52,922 bases of DNA from Peptacetobacter sp900539645 (GTDB lineage Bacteria; Bacillota; Clostridia; Peptostreptococcales; Peptostreptococcaceae): NCBI RefSeq assembly GCF_047807365.1, contig NZ_JBLOUI010000012.1:1-52922 (forward strand). Direction: 5' to 3'. The notes below the pieces were generated by a model that was given only the letters and a program-made list of their open reading frames with translations, searched no databases and was not told the origin of the DNA. Numbering within the stretch: position 1 is the first letter of the stretch; the number at the start of each line of letters is the position of its first letter. The translations under genes were made by a program, and so were the position numbers. Shown here one piece after another: positions 1 to 7,996 of this stretch.

Positions 1-19
1 AAACAATCAGGGCATTTTA

Positions 20-115
20 TGTAAGGTTTCAATTTTCTCGACTCCTTTCCGTAGGGGGAATGTGTTTTTGGGTGAAATCATTGTAAACCCTACCGGGGTC
101 GAGATTCAATACTAA
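20..115 (+). ncRNA. Candidate structured RNA / leader upstream of phosphohexomutase
   Basis: This stretch is G+C-rich compared with all nearby intergenic DNA and folds into a compound stem. CTCGAC (37-42) pairs with GTCGAG (98-103), and CCGTAGGG (49-56) pairs with CCCTACCGG (88-96) with one bulge. GGTTT (25-29) could alternatively pair with AAACC (85-89), which suggests a pseudoknot. There is no U-run terminator, and the phosphohexomutase start lies about 50 nt downstream. It may be the 3' part of a larger RNA cut by the window edge. The raiA-motif RNA of Firmicutes is one candidate family, but I cannot confirm this from sequence alone. Confidence 0.4.
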
Positions 116-156
116 ATAAGTTAACAGAGCGTAAAATAGAGGTAGGAGAATTTATT

Positions 157-1650
157 ATGGAAAAAATATATAAATTACAGAATGGAACAGACATAAGAGG
201 GGTTGCATACCCTAACGATGAAAAAGAAGTAACTCTTACAAAGGTAGAAGTAGAAAAAATAGCTAGAGCATTCCATATATGGCTAAAAGAAAAAACTGGA
301 AAAGATAAAATAGTTGTAGCAGTAGGAAATGACTCTAGAATAACAGGAGAAGAATTTAGAAATACAATAATAGAAGCATTAACATCTCAGGGATGTGATG
401 TAGTAAATTGTAAATTATCAACAACTCCATCAATGTTTATGACAACAGTTATGGACGGATACAAATGCGATGGATCAATAATGATAACTGCAAGTCATCT
501 ACCATTCTTCTACAATGGATTAAAATTCTTTACAGAAAATGGTGGTCTTGAAAAAGCTGATATAAAAGCTATGCTTGATATAGTATGTGAAGGAAAAACA
601 GTAGAATCTGCTGAAAAAGGTTCTATATGTGAAAGAAACCTTATAGACGATTACGCTGAAGTATTAGTTGATAAAATAAGAAAAGGTGTTAACTCTGAAT
701 CTTGCTACGAAAAACCATTTGATGGAATGAAAATAATAGTGGATGCTGGTAATGGTGCTGGTGGATTCTTTGCTGAAAAAGTACTTGAAAAATTAGGTGC
801 TGATACAGAAGGAAGCCAGTTCTTAGAACCAGATGGAATGTTCCCTAACCACATACCAAACCCAGAAAACAAAGAAGCTATGGCTAGTATAAGTAAAGCT
901 GTTGTAGATAATAAAGCTGATTTAGGTATAATATTCGATACAGACGTAGATAGAGCGGCTTTAGTTGGAAAAGATGGATCTTTCATAAATAAAAATGCTC
1001 TTATAGCTGTAATATCTGAAATATTATTAGAAGAAAATCCTAACACTACAATAGTAACAGACTCAATAACATCTGTAGGATTAGCTGAATTCATAGAAAA
1101 TCACGGTGGAAAACACCACAGATTTAAAAGAGGATACAAAAATGTAATAAATGAAGCTATAAGATTAAACAACGAGGGAGAAGAATGTCACTTAGCAATA
1201 GAAACTTCTGGACATGCTGCAATAAAAGAAAACTACTTCCTTGATGACGGAGCTTATTTAATAGCTAAAATACTTATAAAAGCTGCTAAAATAGCTAAAG
1301 AAGGAAAAACTATAGAATCATTAATAGCTGATTTAAAAGAAGCAGCAGAAGAAAAAGAAGTAAGAATAGGAATAAATAAAGAAGACTTCAGACCATACGC
1401 AGAACAGATACTATCAGAACTAAGTGTATTTGTTGAAGAAAGTGAAAATTGGTCATTAGTTCCTAAAAACTACGAAGGAATAAGAGCTAACTGTACAGGT
1501 GAAGGAGAAGACGGATGGTTCCTAATAAGAATATCTCTTCACGAGCCTCTACTAGCATTAAACATAGAATCAAATGAAATAGGTGGAACAGATAAAATAT
1601 ATGCAACACTTAAATCATTCTTAGAAAACTATGATTTAAAAGGATTATAA
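157..1650 (+). CDS. Phosphohexomutase (phosphomannomutase/phosphoglucomutase family)
   Basis: Cytoplasmic alpha-D-phosphohexomutase of 497 aa that interconverts hexose 1- and 6-phosphates through a phosphoserine. Visible motifs: TASHLP with catalytic Ser about 113, the Mg-binding loop DTDVDR (Asp 261, 263, 265), a sugar-binding ETSGH about 349-353, and a C-terminal phosphate-binding segment ending RISLHEP. The order and length fit four-domain family members. The ATG follows GTAGGAG. A strong terminator follows, so it appears monocistronic. Whether mannose, glucose or glucosamine phosphate is preferred cannot be read from the sequence. Confidence 0.9.
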   Translation: MEKIYKLQNGTDIRGVAYPNDEKEVTLTKVEVEKIARAFHIWLKEKTGKDKIVVAVGNDSRITGEEFRNTIIEALTSQGCDVVNCKLSTTPSMFMTTVMDGYKCDGSIMITASHLPFFYNGLKFFTENGGLEKADIKAMLDIVCEGKTVESAEKGSICERNLIDDYAEVLVDKIRKGVNSESCYEKPFDGMKIIVDAGNGAGGFFAEKVLEKLGADTEGSQFLEPDGMFPNHIPNPENKEAMASISKAVVDNKADLGIIFDTDVDRAALVGKDGSFINKNALIAVISEILLEENPNTTIVTDSITSVGLAEFIENHGGKHHRFKRGYKNVINEAIRLNNEGEECHLAIETSGHAAIKENYFLDDGAYLIAKILIKAAKIAKEGKTIESLIADLKEAAEEKEVRIGINKEDFRPYAEQILSELSVFVEESENWSLVPKNYEGIRANCTGEGEDGWFLIRISLHEPLLALNIESNEIGGTDKIYATLKSFLENYDLKGL

Positions 1651-1695
1651 GATACAAATTACAACTAATAAAAAATTCATAAAATAATAAATTAC

Positions 1696-1768
1696 AAAAG
1701 ATTACATTTATGTCAAAAAGCGTTACAAATATGTAACTCAAAATGACAGAGGTGTAATCTTTTTTTAT
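1696..1768 (+). terminator. Rho-independent terminator after phosphohexomutase gene
   Basis: AAAGATTACA near 1698-1707 pairs with TGTAATCTTT near 1753-1762. An inner pair TGTCA/TGACA extends it, and a T7 run follows. Confidence 0.8.
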
Positions 1769-1899
1769 GCTTTTTAATGGTACAATATATACAACAAGAT
1801 AAATAAAAACAAATTAAAAAATCTTAGAAGACAGAATTATAAAAGCGAATAATAGAAATGCAATTATAGATAGATGTCACAAACGAAGGAGTGATCAAT

Positions 1900-2274
1900 A
1901 TGAAAAAAACTACAAGAACAATAATGATAGCTACACTATGTGCAGTATTAGTAGGAGGAGTGGTAGCACCAGCAGTTAACCCTGTATCAGCTGCATCAAA
2001 ACCAACTAAAGTAGCTACAACAGTAGTTAAGAAAAAAAGTACTAAAAAGCTATTAAGTCAGGAACAGGCTTTAAATATATTAAACAAAATGGATAACAGT
2101 GTAGAATATATCTACATGGGAACTGAAAAAGATTTTGATGCTTTACAGGCTAAAAAATTAAAAGGTTTCGTATTCTTACCAGATGAAGAAGGAGATATGG
2201 GATACTTTGTAAATAGCAAAAATGGTCAGGTGTTCTTCTTCCATCCAAGTGGATACATGGAAAGAATAAAATAA
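1900..2274 (+). CDS. Small secreted protein of unknown function
   Basis: A 124-aa exported protein. The ATG at 1900 is preferred over the in-frame GTG at 1891 because GGAG at 1888-1891 is spaced correctly for it. The N-terminus is a classical signal peptide: MKKTTR, a hydrophobic core, then VSAAS, with likely cleavage after the AxA-like site near residue 32. The mature part is a lysine-rich linker followed by a compact domain with DFDALQAKKLKGFVFLPDEE and a C-terminal FHPSGYMERI. I do not recognise a named family. It is a stand-alone unit between two terminators. Confidence 0.8.
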   Translation: MKKTTRTIMIATLCAVLVGGVVAPAVNPVSAASKPTKVATTVVKKKSTKKLLSQEQALNILNKMDNSVEYIYMGTEKDFDALQAKKLKGFVFLPDEEGDMGYFVNSKNGQVFFFHPSGYMERIK

Positions 2275-2317
2275 ATTAGTCCTCTCAATTTTACAATCAA
2301 TATATAAATCATATCAG

Positions 2318-2359
2318 AGAGAAGGGATATCTTATAGGTATTCCTTTCTTTTTTTATTT
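2318..2359 (+). terminator. Terminator after small secreted protein gene
   Basis: AGAAGGGATATC (2320-2331) pairs with GGTATTCCTTTCT (2337-2349) with one bulge, followed by a T-rich tract. Confidence 0.7.
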
Positions 2360-2647
2360 TTAAATACATTTCATACACTAAAAGCTACCTTTCATACAAA
2401 TTGTATTGAAAATAAAATACAAAAGAATTAATATTTATACAAATAAAAGATAAAATTTAGAAAAAATTTAGTTTTAATGAACTTTATCTTTAGTATATTG
2501 CTCTATAATTATAAATAATAAAACGAGAGAATAAATTGTAAATAAAATTGATTGTAAAATTTAAAAGAAGGGAGAGCTATGTAATTTATAAAATTATTAT
2601 AGGCAGATTTAAAATTACTTATAGCGAATATAAAAATGGTGACTGAT
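2360..2647. other. A+T-rich intergenic region
   Basis: Between the terminator and the small membrane protein gene this region is almost purely A/T with no hairpin or conserved motif that I can support. It probably holds the promoter of the downstream gene, but no -35/-10 pair with standard spacing stands out. Confidence 0.4.
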
Positions 2648-2827
2648 ATGTATAATAATAAAGAAAACAAAAGGGAGACAGCAGCAAATATAATAGCTAT
2701 AGCAATAATATTTGCAGTAATTCAAATAATAGGAATGATAGTTTGTATGCTAGTATTTCAAAATAATTTAATAATGTCTATAATAGTGATGGCTCTATCC
2801 AATGCATTGCTTTACAAACTAATGTAG
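2648..2827 (+). CDS. Small membrane protein of unknown function
   Basis: A 59-aa protein if started at ATG 2648, which has a weak GGTGA upstream. The in-frame ATG at 2636 has no ribosome site. A polar N-terminus (YNNKENKRETAAN) is followed by two closely spaced hydrophobic helices covering residues about 15-55. No conserved motif is recognised. The gene is isolated between topB and the secreted-protein gene. Coding status rests on the amphipathic layout and is moderate. Confidence 0.5.
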   Translation: MYNNKENKRETAANIIAIAIIFAVIQIIGMIVCMLVFQNNLIMSIIVMALSNALLYKLM

Positions 2828-2994
2828 AATTAAAGTGAATTTAAAATAAAAAAATGATAAAATTTTCCGTAAAAAATTAAATAATAAAAGATAAATTAGA
2901 GAAAACCTCTTATAAATTAAAAACTTGTATCGCTTATTAGATATAAAAGTATTATAATATTCTGTACAAAGTAAATTTATGAGAGGTAATTTTT

Positions 2995-3987
2995 ATGGGA
3001 AAAATATTAGTACTTGCAGAGAAACCATCTGTTGGAAAAGATATAGCTAATGTACTTAAATGCAAAAACGAAAAAAATGGATATATAGAAGGCGATAAAT
3101 ATATAGTAACGTGGGCACTAGGTCATCTAGTTACACTTGCAGATCCTGAAGGATACAATCAAAAATATAAAGAATGGAAAATGGAAGATTTACCTATAAT
3201 TCCAAAGTACTTGAAAACAGTTGTCATCAAAAAAAGTGGTAAACAGTATCAAAAGGTAAAAACTTTATTAGAAAGAAACGACGTATCTGAGATAGTAATA
3301 GCTACAGATGCTGGTAGAGAGGGAGAGCTAGTTGCCAGATGGATTATAGAGAAATCTGGAGTTAAAAAGCCTATGAAAAGACTGTGGATATCTTCAAACA
3401 CAGATAAGGCAATAAAAGAAGGATTTGAAAAACTACAGCCATCTAAAAAATACGATAGATTATACGACTCAGCACTTGCAAGAGCTGAAGCAGATTGGAT
3501 AATAGGAATAAATGCAACTAGAGCACTTACAGTTAAATACAATGCACAGCTATCTTGTGGTAGAGTACAGACACCTACTTTAAACATGGTTATGAAAAGA
3601 GAAGAGGAAATAAAAGCTTTTGAACCTAAAAAATTCTATGGAATAGAAGTAAAGGTAAATAAAGCAGGAAGTGTCATAAAATTAAATTGGAAAAATAATA
3701 AAGGAAATACATCAGTATTCAACGAGGAAATAGTAGATAAGATTATAAATAAAATAAAAGGAAATGATGCAGAAGTAAAAAAATACTCTGTAAAAACTAA
3801 AAAGAACTATTCACCTCAGTTATACGATTTGAATGAAATACAAAGAGATGCAAATAAAATCTATGGATATTCTGCAAAGAAAACTTTATCTACAGTTCAG
3901 AGCTTGTACGAAAGACATAAGCTGCTTACATATCCTAGAACAGATTCAAGATATATTTCTAGTGATATAGTTCTAAAAAAGCTATAG
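2995..3987 (+). pseudogene. topB: DNA topoisomerase III, N-terminal fragment of a disrupted gene
   Basis: The first 326 or so residues match a type IA topoisomerase III. They include the TOPRIM domain (LAEKPSVGKD at 8-17, ATDAGREGE at about 103-111), the Gln/Arg-rich domain IV segment CGRVQTPTL, and the catalytic segment LTYPRTDSRY with active-site Tyr about 313. The frame stops at residue 330, directly after the active-site strand, whereas TopB proteins normally run to about 700 residues. The missing part would include the rest of domain II/III needed for strand passage. The C-terminal zinc ribbons survive just downstream in another frame, so this is an internal deletion plus frameshift. The ATG follows GAGAGG. 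Confidence 0.85.
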
Positions 3988-4391
3988 ACGATATAAAAAA
4001 TAGCGATAGTCAGTTTAAACACGACAATCTAACTAGAAACAAATGTCCGGAGTGTGGGCACTATATGCTAGAAGTAAAAACAAAAAGAGGGAAAATGCTA
4101 GTTTGTGAAAATAGAGAATGTAATACTAGAAAGATGTTATCTCAAACAACAAACGCAAGATGTCCAGAATGTCATAAGAGATTGGAGTTAAGAGGAGAAG
4201 GGGAAAATAAAATATTTGTATGTTCTTGTGGGTACAGAGAAAAGCTATCTTCTTTCAATAATAGAAAAAAAGAAGAAAAAAATAAGGCATCTAAGAAGGA
4301 TATTAATAAGTACTTAAAGAATCAAAATAAAAAAGAAAATGAAAACTTTAATAATCCTTTTGCCGACGCATTGGTTAAGTTAAAAAAATAG
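3988..4391 (+). pseudogene. topB: DNA topoisomerase III, C-terminal zinc-ribbon fragment
   Basis: Reading the frame that contains ATG 4065 upstream gives DNLTRNKCPECGHYMLEV, which is the usual junction into the TopB C-terminal zinc ribbons. Visible Cys pairs are CPECGHY, CENRECNTRK, CPECHKR and CSCGYREKLS, followed by a lysine-rich tail ending NPFADALVKLKK, the ordinary TopB C-terminus. It lacks its own ribosome site and is out of frame with the N-terminal fragment. It is a remnant unless the assembly has lost sequence at about 3970-3990. Confidence 0.8.
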
Positions 4392-4418
4392 GTGCTAATA
4401 AAACTAGGAGGCAATAAA

Positions 4419-4997
4419 ATGAATAGTAAAAAATTTGGATTGAAAAAACTAACAACAATAATTTTAACTATATTCTTTATAGGCTCTTTAGGATATTTCC
4501 TATACACAAAAGATAGTATGGGTATATCAGTATCTGTATTTTGCTTGATACTTACAGTAGTGCTTTATCAGGTAAATAAAAGATTACCTAAACTGCTTAG
4601 TGATGGATTGTATAGTGTATTCATGTGGTATGCGTGTATAGCATCTGTTTTAGGATCTGGATATGGATTCTATGATATACCTCACTATGATGATTTTCTA
4701 CATGTGACTTCTGGATTATTGACAGTTACAGCAGCATATACATTCATCAAATTTTTCAATACAGATGAACAAATAAGCAAGATGAATATTATATTTATAG
4801 CGATGTTTATGTTTATGTTTAGTATGGGAATTGCTTCATTATGGGAAATAGGAGAGTTTAGTATGGACCATATAATACATACTCATACTCAAGTAGGTGG
4901 ACTTACAGATACAGTAATGGATATGATTGATGCTTTTGTAGGATGTTTAGTATCAATTCCATATGCATTGAAAAAAATTAGAAATAAAAAAAATTAA
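4419..4997 (+). CDS. YjdF/DUF2238-like integral membrane protein
   Basis: A 192-aa polytopic membrane protein started at ATG 4419, which follows TAGGAGGC. An upstream in-frame GTG lacks a site. About five or six hydrophobic segments are visible. Conserved polar motifs include HYDDFLHV, WEIGEFSMD and GGLTDTVMDMI, which resemble the DUF2238 (YjdF) family of unknown function. It begins 27 bp after the topB remnant and may have been its operon partner. The family call is from motif memory. Confidence 0.7.
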   Translation: MNSKKFGLKKLTTIILTIFFIGSLGYFLYTKDSMGISVSVFCLILTVVLYQVNKRLPKLLSDGLYSVFMWYACIASVLGSGYGFYDIPHYDDFLHVTSGLLTVTAAYTFIKFFNTDEQISKMNIIFIAMFMFMFSMGIASLWEIGEFSMDHIIHTHTQVGGLTDTVMDMIDAFVGCLVSIPYALKKIRNKKN

Positions 4998-5098
4998 GAA
5001 TCTAGTCAATTCAAATCATTTTCATAAATGTTTCATATTATATACATAGCGATAATTTATATTATAAATAAAAGATATTGATTATTTGGAGGAATAGA

Positions 5099-6166
5099 AT
5101 GGGTAATAAAAATATTTTTTCGAAGATAAAAAAATATATATCAAAATTACTCGATTCAAAATTATTAATAGTAATTGCATTAGTATTGATATTTTTGACT
5201 ATGCTCTATGTATATATAAGACCTGTAGATAGTAACTTAAAAAATGATTCTAAAGAAGTAGTTGCATACATAGACGGAGAAAAACTAAGATTCAATGAAG
5301 TAGAAAAAAGAGCCGAAGAAGCATTCTATATAGATAAAAATAATATAATAGAAAATATAGGTTCTGATAATTATAAACGAGAACTAATCAAGTATGTTGT
5401 ATACGAAGATATTCTTTATAGAAAAGCAAAGGAAGAGAATGTACATGTAACAAGACAAGAAATAGAGGATACTTATGATAACCTAGAAAAATTTATAACA
5501 GGTAAGATTGGGTTGGATGAAGATGAGTTTAAAAGTAAGTATGCTGACGACAAAAATAAATTAGTAAAAAGCATGGGAAAGACTATAAAAGCGTACAAGT
5601 ATCTAGATAAAAAAACGCAGGTTAGTGATTCGGAAGCTAGAGCATATTATGACGCTAATAAGGATAAATTTAGAGAAGGAGTATATAGAGATATATTTAT
5701 AAGTACTGTAGATAACTCAGGTAAAAAGCTTAGCGATGAAGAAATAGCTGATGCTGAAAAGAGGGCAAATGCAATCTATAAAAAACTAGAAGAAGGATAT
5801 AAGTTTGAAGACTTAGAAGAAAAGTACTCTGAGGATATAGGTGGTACTATACCAGGTGGACTAGGGGATCTTGAAATGAGTTTTACAGATAAGAATTTGA
5901 GAAAAAAAATTTCGACTTTAAAAGAAGGAGAATATATAGAAAAACCTCTAAAAAGTATTTATGGATACCACATTATAAAAAGAATTGGTACTGAGGAAGA
6001 ATCTTTTGACAAAGTAAAAGAGGAAATAAAAAGTATGCTTTCTTATAAAAAACAAATCAAACTTATGGAAGAATTGATGAAAGAGTACAATGTTGAAATA
6101 AAAGATAAATATAAGATAAAACTAGGTGCAGCAGATTTGTTGCACCTTTTTAAATTTTTGATATAA
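5099..6166 (+). CDS. Membrane-anchored peptidyl-prolyl isomerase (PrsA/SurA-like foldase)
   Basis: A 355-aa extracytoplasmic foldase. ATG 5099 follows TTGGAGGA; a TTG 21 bp upstream lies before the site. A basic N-terminus leads into one TM helix (about 22-42) with no lipobox Cys, so it is anchored by the helix and is not a lipoprotein. Next comes a SurA-N-like helical segment starting VVAYIDGEKLRFNEVEKRA, then a parvulin rotamase domain (about 196-298) with GGLGDLEM and YGYHIIKRI. PrsA homologues assist folding of exported proteins at the membrane-wall interface. Oddly, a terminator hairpin sits inside the last coding 45 bp. Confidence 0.85.
   Translation: MGNKNIFSKIKKYISKLLDSKLLIVIALVLIFLTMLYVYIRPVDSNLKNDSKEVVAYIDGEKLRFNEVEKRAEEAFYIDKNNIIENIGSDNYKRELIKYVVYEDILYRKAKEENVHVTRQEIEDTYDNLEKFITGKIGLDEDEFKSKYADDKNKLVKSMGKTIKAYKYLDKKTQVSDSEARAYYDANKDKFREGVYRDIFISTVDNSGKKLSDEEIADAEKRANAIYKKLEEGYKFEDLEEKYSEDIGGTIPGGLGDLEMSFTDKNLRKKISTLKEGEYIEKPLKSIYGYHIIKRIGTEEESFDKVKEEIKSMLSYKKQIKLMEELMKEYNVEIKDKYKIKLGAADLLHLFKFLI
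6124..6156 (+). terminator. Intrinsic terminator inside the 3' end of the prsA-like gene
   Basis: AGGTGCA (6124-6130) and TGCACCT (6141-6147) form a perfect 7-bp stem followed by T5, AAA and T5. The stop codon lies at 6164-6166, beyond the T tract. Confidence 0.65.
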
Positions 6167-6185
6167 ATATAAAAATTAGAAGGAA

Positions 6186-6213
6186 TTGAAAAATTTAAAA
6201 AGAATAATATAAT
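6186..6213 (+). promoter_or_regulatory. SigA-type promoter of cupin gene
   Basis: TTGAAA (6186-6191), a 16-bp spacer and TATAAT (6208-6213), about 40 bp before the cupin start. Confidence 0.65.
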
Positions 6214-6254
6214 ATAGAAAAAATATATCTACAAAGAGAAGGAGTGTTTTTTTT

Positions 6255-6608
6255 ATGATAAGAAAAAAATCAGAAACAACTACACAGGTTAGAGAACATG
6301 TTCAGGGTGGAAAAGGAAAGGGAGATTTTACAGTATTAGTAACTCCAGAAGAATTAAGAGGACATGGTAGACTATTCAATAGAATAGTATTAGAACCAGG
6401 TGCTTCAATAGGTGAACACGATCATACTAAAGATTTTGAAGTATATTATATACTAAGTGGAAAAGGACTAGTTAATGACAATGGAAAAGAAATTGTTGTA
6501 GAAGAAGGCGATGTTATATACACAGCAGATGGTGCAAAACATTCAATAGAAAATATAGGAGATGAGCCGTTAGATTTCTTAGCAGTAGTTCTTTTTGATG
6601 AAAAATAA
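6255..6608 (+). CDS. Cupin-domain protein
   Basis: A 117-aa single-domain cupin_2 protein. The two cupin motifs are visible: G-(X)-HDHTKDFEVYYILSGKG and GDVIYTADGAKHSIENIGDEPL, supplying the His/Glu metal ligands. The preceding GRLFNRIVLEPGASIGEH is typical of small stand-alone cupins that bind a divalent metal. The substrate is unknown; related proteins act as isomerases, dioxygenases or sugar-binding proteins. AAGGAG lies 10 nt before the ATG, and the gene has its own promoter. Function cannot be narrowed from context. Confidence 0.85.
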   Translation: MIRKKSETTTQVREHVQGGKGKGDFTVLVTPEELRGHGRLFNRIVLEPGASIGEHDHTKDFEVYYILSGKGLVNDNGKEIVVEEGDVIYTADGAKHSIENIGDEPLDFLAVVLFDEK

Positions 6609-6631
6609 TATACTGCATTATACAGAATTGT

Positions 6632-6660
6632 TTGAAAAATTATTAAAAAAATGATATATT
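6632..6660 (+). promoter_or_regulatory. SigA-type promoter of Ig-like surface protein gene
   Basis: TTGAAA (6632-6637), a 17-bp spacer and TATATT (6655-6660). Confidence 0.6.
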
Positions 6661-6708
6661 ACTTTTAGGTATTATTTTGAAAATATAAAGTAAAGGAGGA
6701 GATATAAA

Positions 6709-7947
6709 ATGAAAGATTTTAATGAAAATAAAAAAATAATATTATTAATAATTATTGTACCACTTCTCCTAGTAGGACAGTATTTTATGTTTTCAAAAGG
6801 GATAATAACTCCGCTAGTAAAAGGCGTAGAAATAAAGATTATCGGAGGAAATTATATAAAAGACCTGGATAAATATATTATAAAACTAGGCGATGAGGTT
6901 GAAATATCTGCAGGAAATTATGTAAAAATACCTAGATATGCAAAGGATCCAGAGCTTTGGTTCAATGTATTAGATGATACCGGTATTGCAGAGATTAAAG
7001 GCAACAAGATGACTGCACTAAAAGAAGGGTATACTTCTGTAGCGGTTATGAAGGGGACTAGGGTACTTAAAAAGGCTATGATAAAAATAGTTAACCCTGA
7101 TGTTGAGAGTTTAGACCTTGATTTAAGTGATAGCTTAAAATATGTAGGTGATAAGGCAACTATAACAAGCTCAGTTGCTATATCGAGTTATAAGAAGTTT
7201 ACGGATACATATAAAACAAAATATATAAGCAGCAACGAATCTGTATTGAAGATAGAAGGAGATAATGTAGAAGCTGTAGGAGTAGGAAGTGCGACTATAA
7301 GTGGCGAATGTGGTGGGAAAACTGTAGAGATACCACTGGAAATAGAGGCAAAAGTTGCTAAACTAGAAGTTCCAAATGAATTTGTACTAGAAGAAGGTCA
7401 AAGTGCAACGATAAAAGCGAAGATAACTACTTCTCCTAAAGGCCTAAAAGCTCCAAATGTAGAGTATAACTATTCAACTAAAAAGAAAAAGGATGAAAGA
7501 GCTGCTTATGTATCTGAAAAAGGTGAAATATCAGCGGTAAGAGAAGGTACTGAAAAAGTTATAGTGTCTTGTGGTGAAAAGAAGGCAACTGTAAAAATAA
7601 CGGTAAAGAAAAGAAGTATTAAAAATAGTTCTATAAAGAATATCAATTATTCATACAATATTGAAGAAGGAAAAGTAAAGATAGAAATAAGTTGGGATTC
7701 TTTGGATGGAATAAAATCTTATGAGATTTATGCTAAAAAATACGATGATGAAGGATATGAAGTATTAAAATCAATTCCACAGTCTGAAGAAAAAGAAGGT
7801 AAGATTAATACAACTATAGAAATTGAATCATCTAATGAAGAGGAAACTGAAGGTGAAAATAAGGAAAAGACTTTAGAAATATATATAGTTGGAGTAGGTG
7901 AAAATGAATCTACAAAGCCGAGTGAAAAAATTATAATCAAATATTAA
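6709..7947 (+). CDS. Membrane-anchored protein with Ig-like and fibronectin III-like domains
   Basis: A 412-aa protein with a short basic cytoplasmic tail and one N-terminal TM helix (about 10-29), the rest predicted extracellular. The ectodomain looks like repeated beta-sandwich modules. One module ends GVGSATISGECGGKTVEIP and another has LEEGQSATIKAKITTSPKG followed by REGTEKVIVSCGEKKATVKITV, typical of bacterial Ig-like (BIG2) folds. The C-terminus (about 318-412) resembles an FN3 domain, with WDSLDGIKSYEIYAKKYDD. No sortase motif is seen. The role is probably structural or adhesive at the cell surface. RBS AAAGGAGGAG. Confidence 0.75.
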   Translation: MKDFNENKKIILLIIIVPLLLVGQYFMFSKGIITPLVKGVEIKIIGGNYIKDLDKYIIKLGDEVEISAGNYVKIPRYAKDPELWFNVLDDTGIAEIKGNKMTALKEGYTSVAVMKGTRVLKKAMIKIVNPDVESLDLDLSDSLKYVGDKATITSSVAISSYKKFTDTYKTKYISSNESVLKIEGDNVEAVGVGSATISGECGGKTVEIPLEIEAKVAKLEVPNEFVLEEGQSATIKAKITTSPKGLKAPNVEYNYSTKKKKDERAAYVSEKGEISAVREGTEKVIVSCGEKKATVKITVKKRSIKNSSIKNINYSYNIEEGKVKIEISWDSLDGIKSYEIYAKKYDDEGYEVLKSIPQSEEKEGKINTTIEIESSNEEETEGENKEKTLEIYIVGVGENESTKPSEKIIIKY

Positions 7948-7957
7948 GAAAATAAAA

Positions 7958-7996
7958 GAGGGTATCTCAGTTAATTAATTGAGATACCCATATTTT
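7958..7996. terminator. Bidirectional terminator between Ig-like protein and AI-2E-family permease
   Basis: GGGTATCTCA (7960-7969) and TGAGATACCC (7980-7989) form a perfect 10-bp stem. A-rich DNA on the left and T6 on the right serve the two convergent genes. Confidence 0.85.

Noticed and set aside
705..1094. Minus-strand frame inside the phosphohexomutase gene
   Set aside because: Shadow of a well-conserved gene; lacks a ribosome site.
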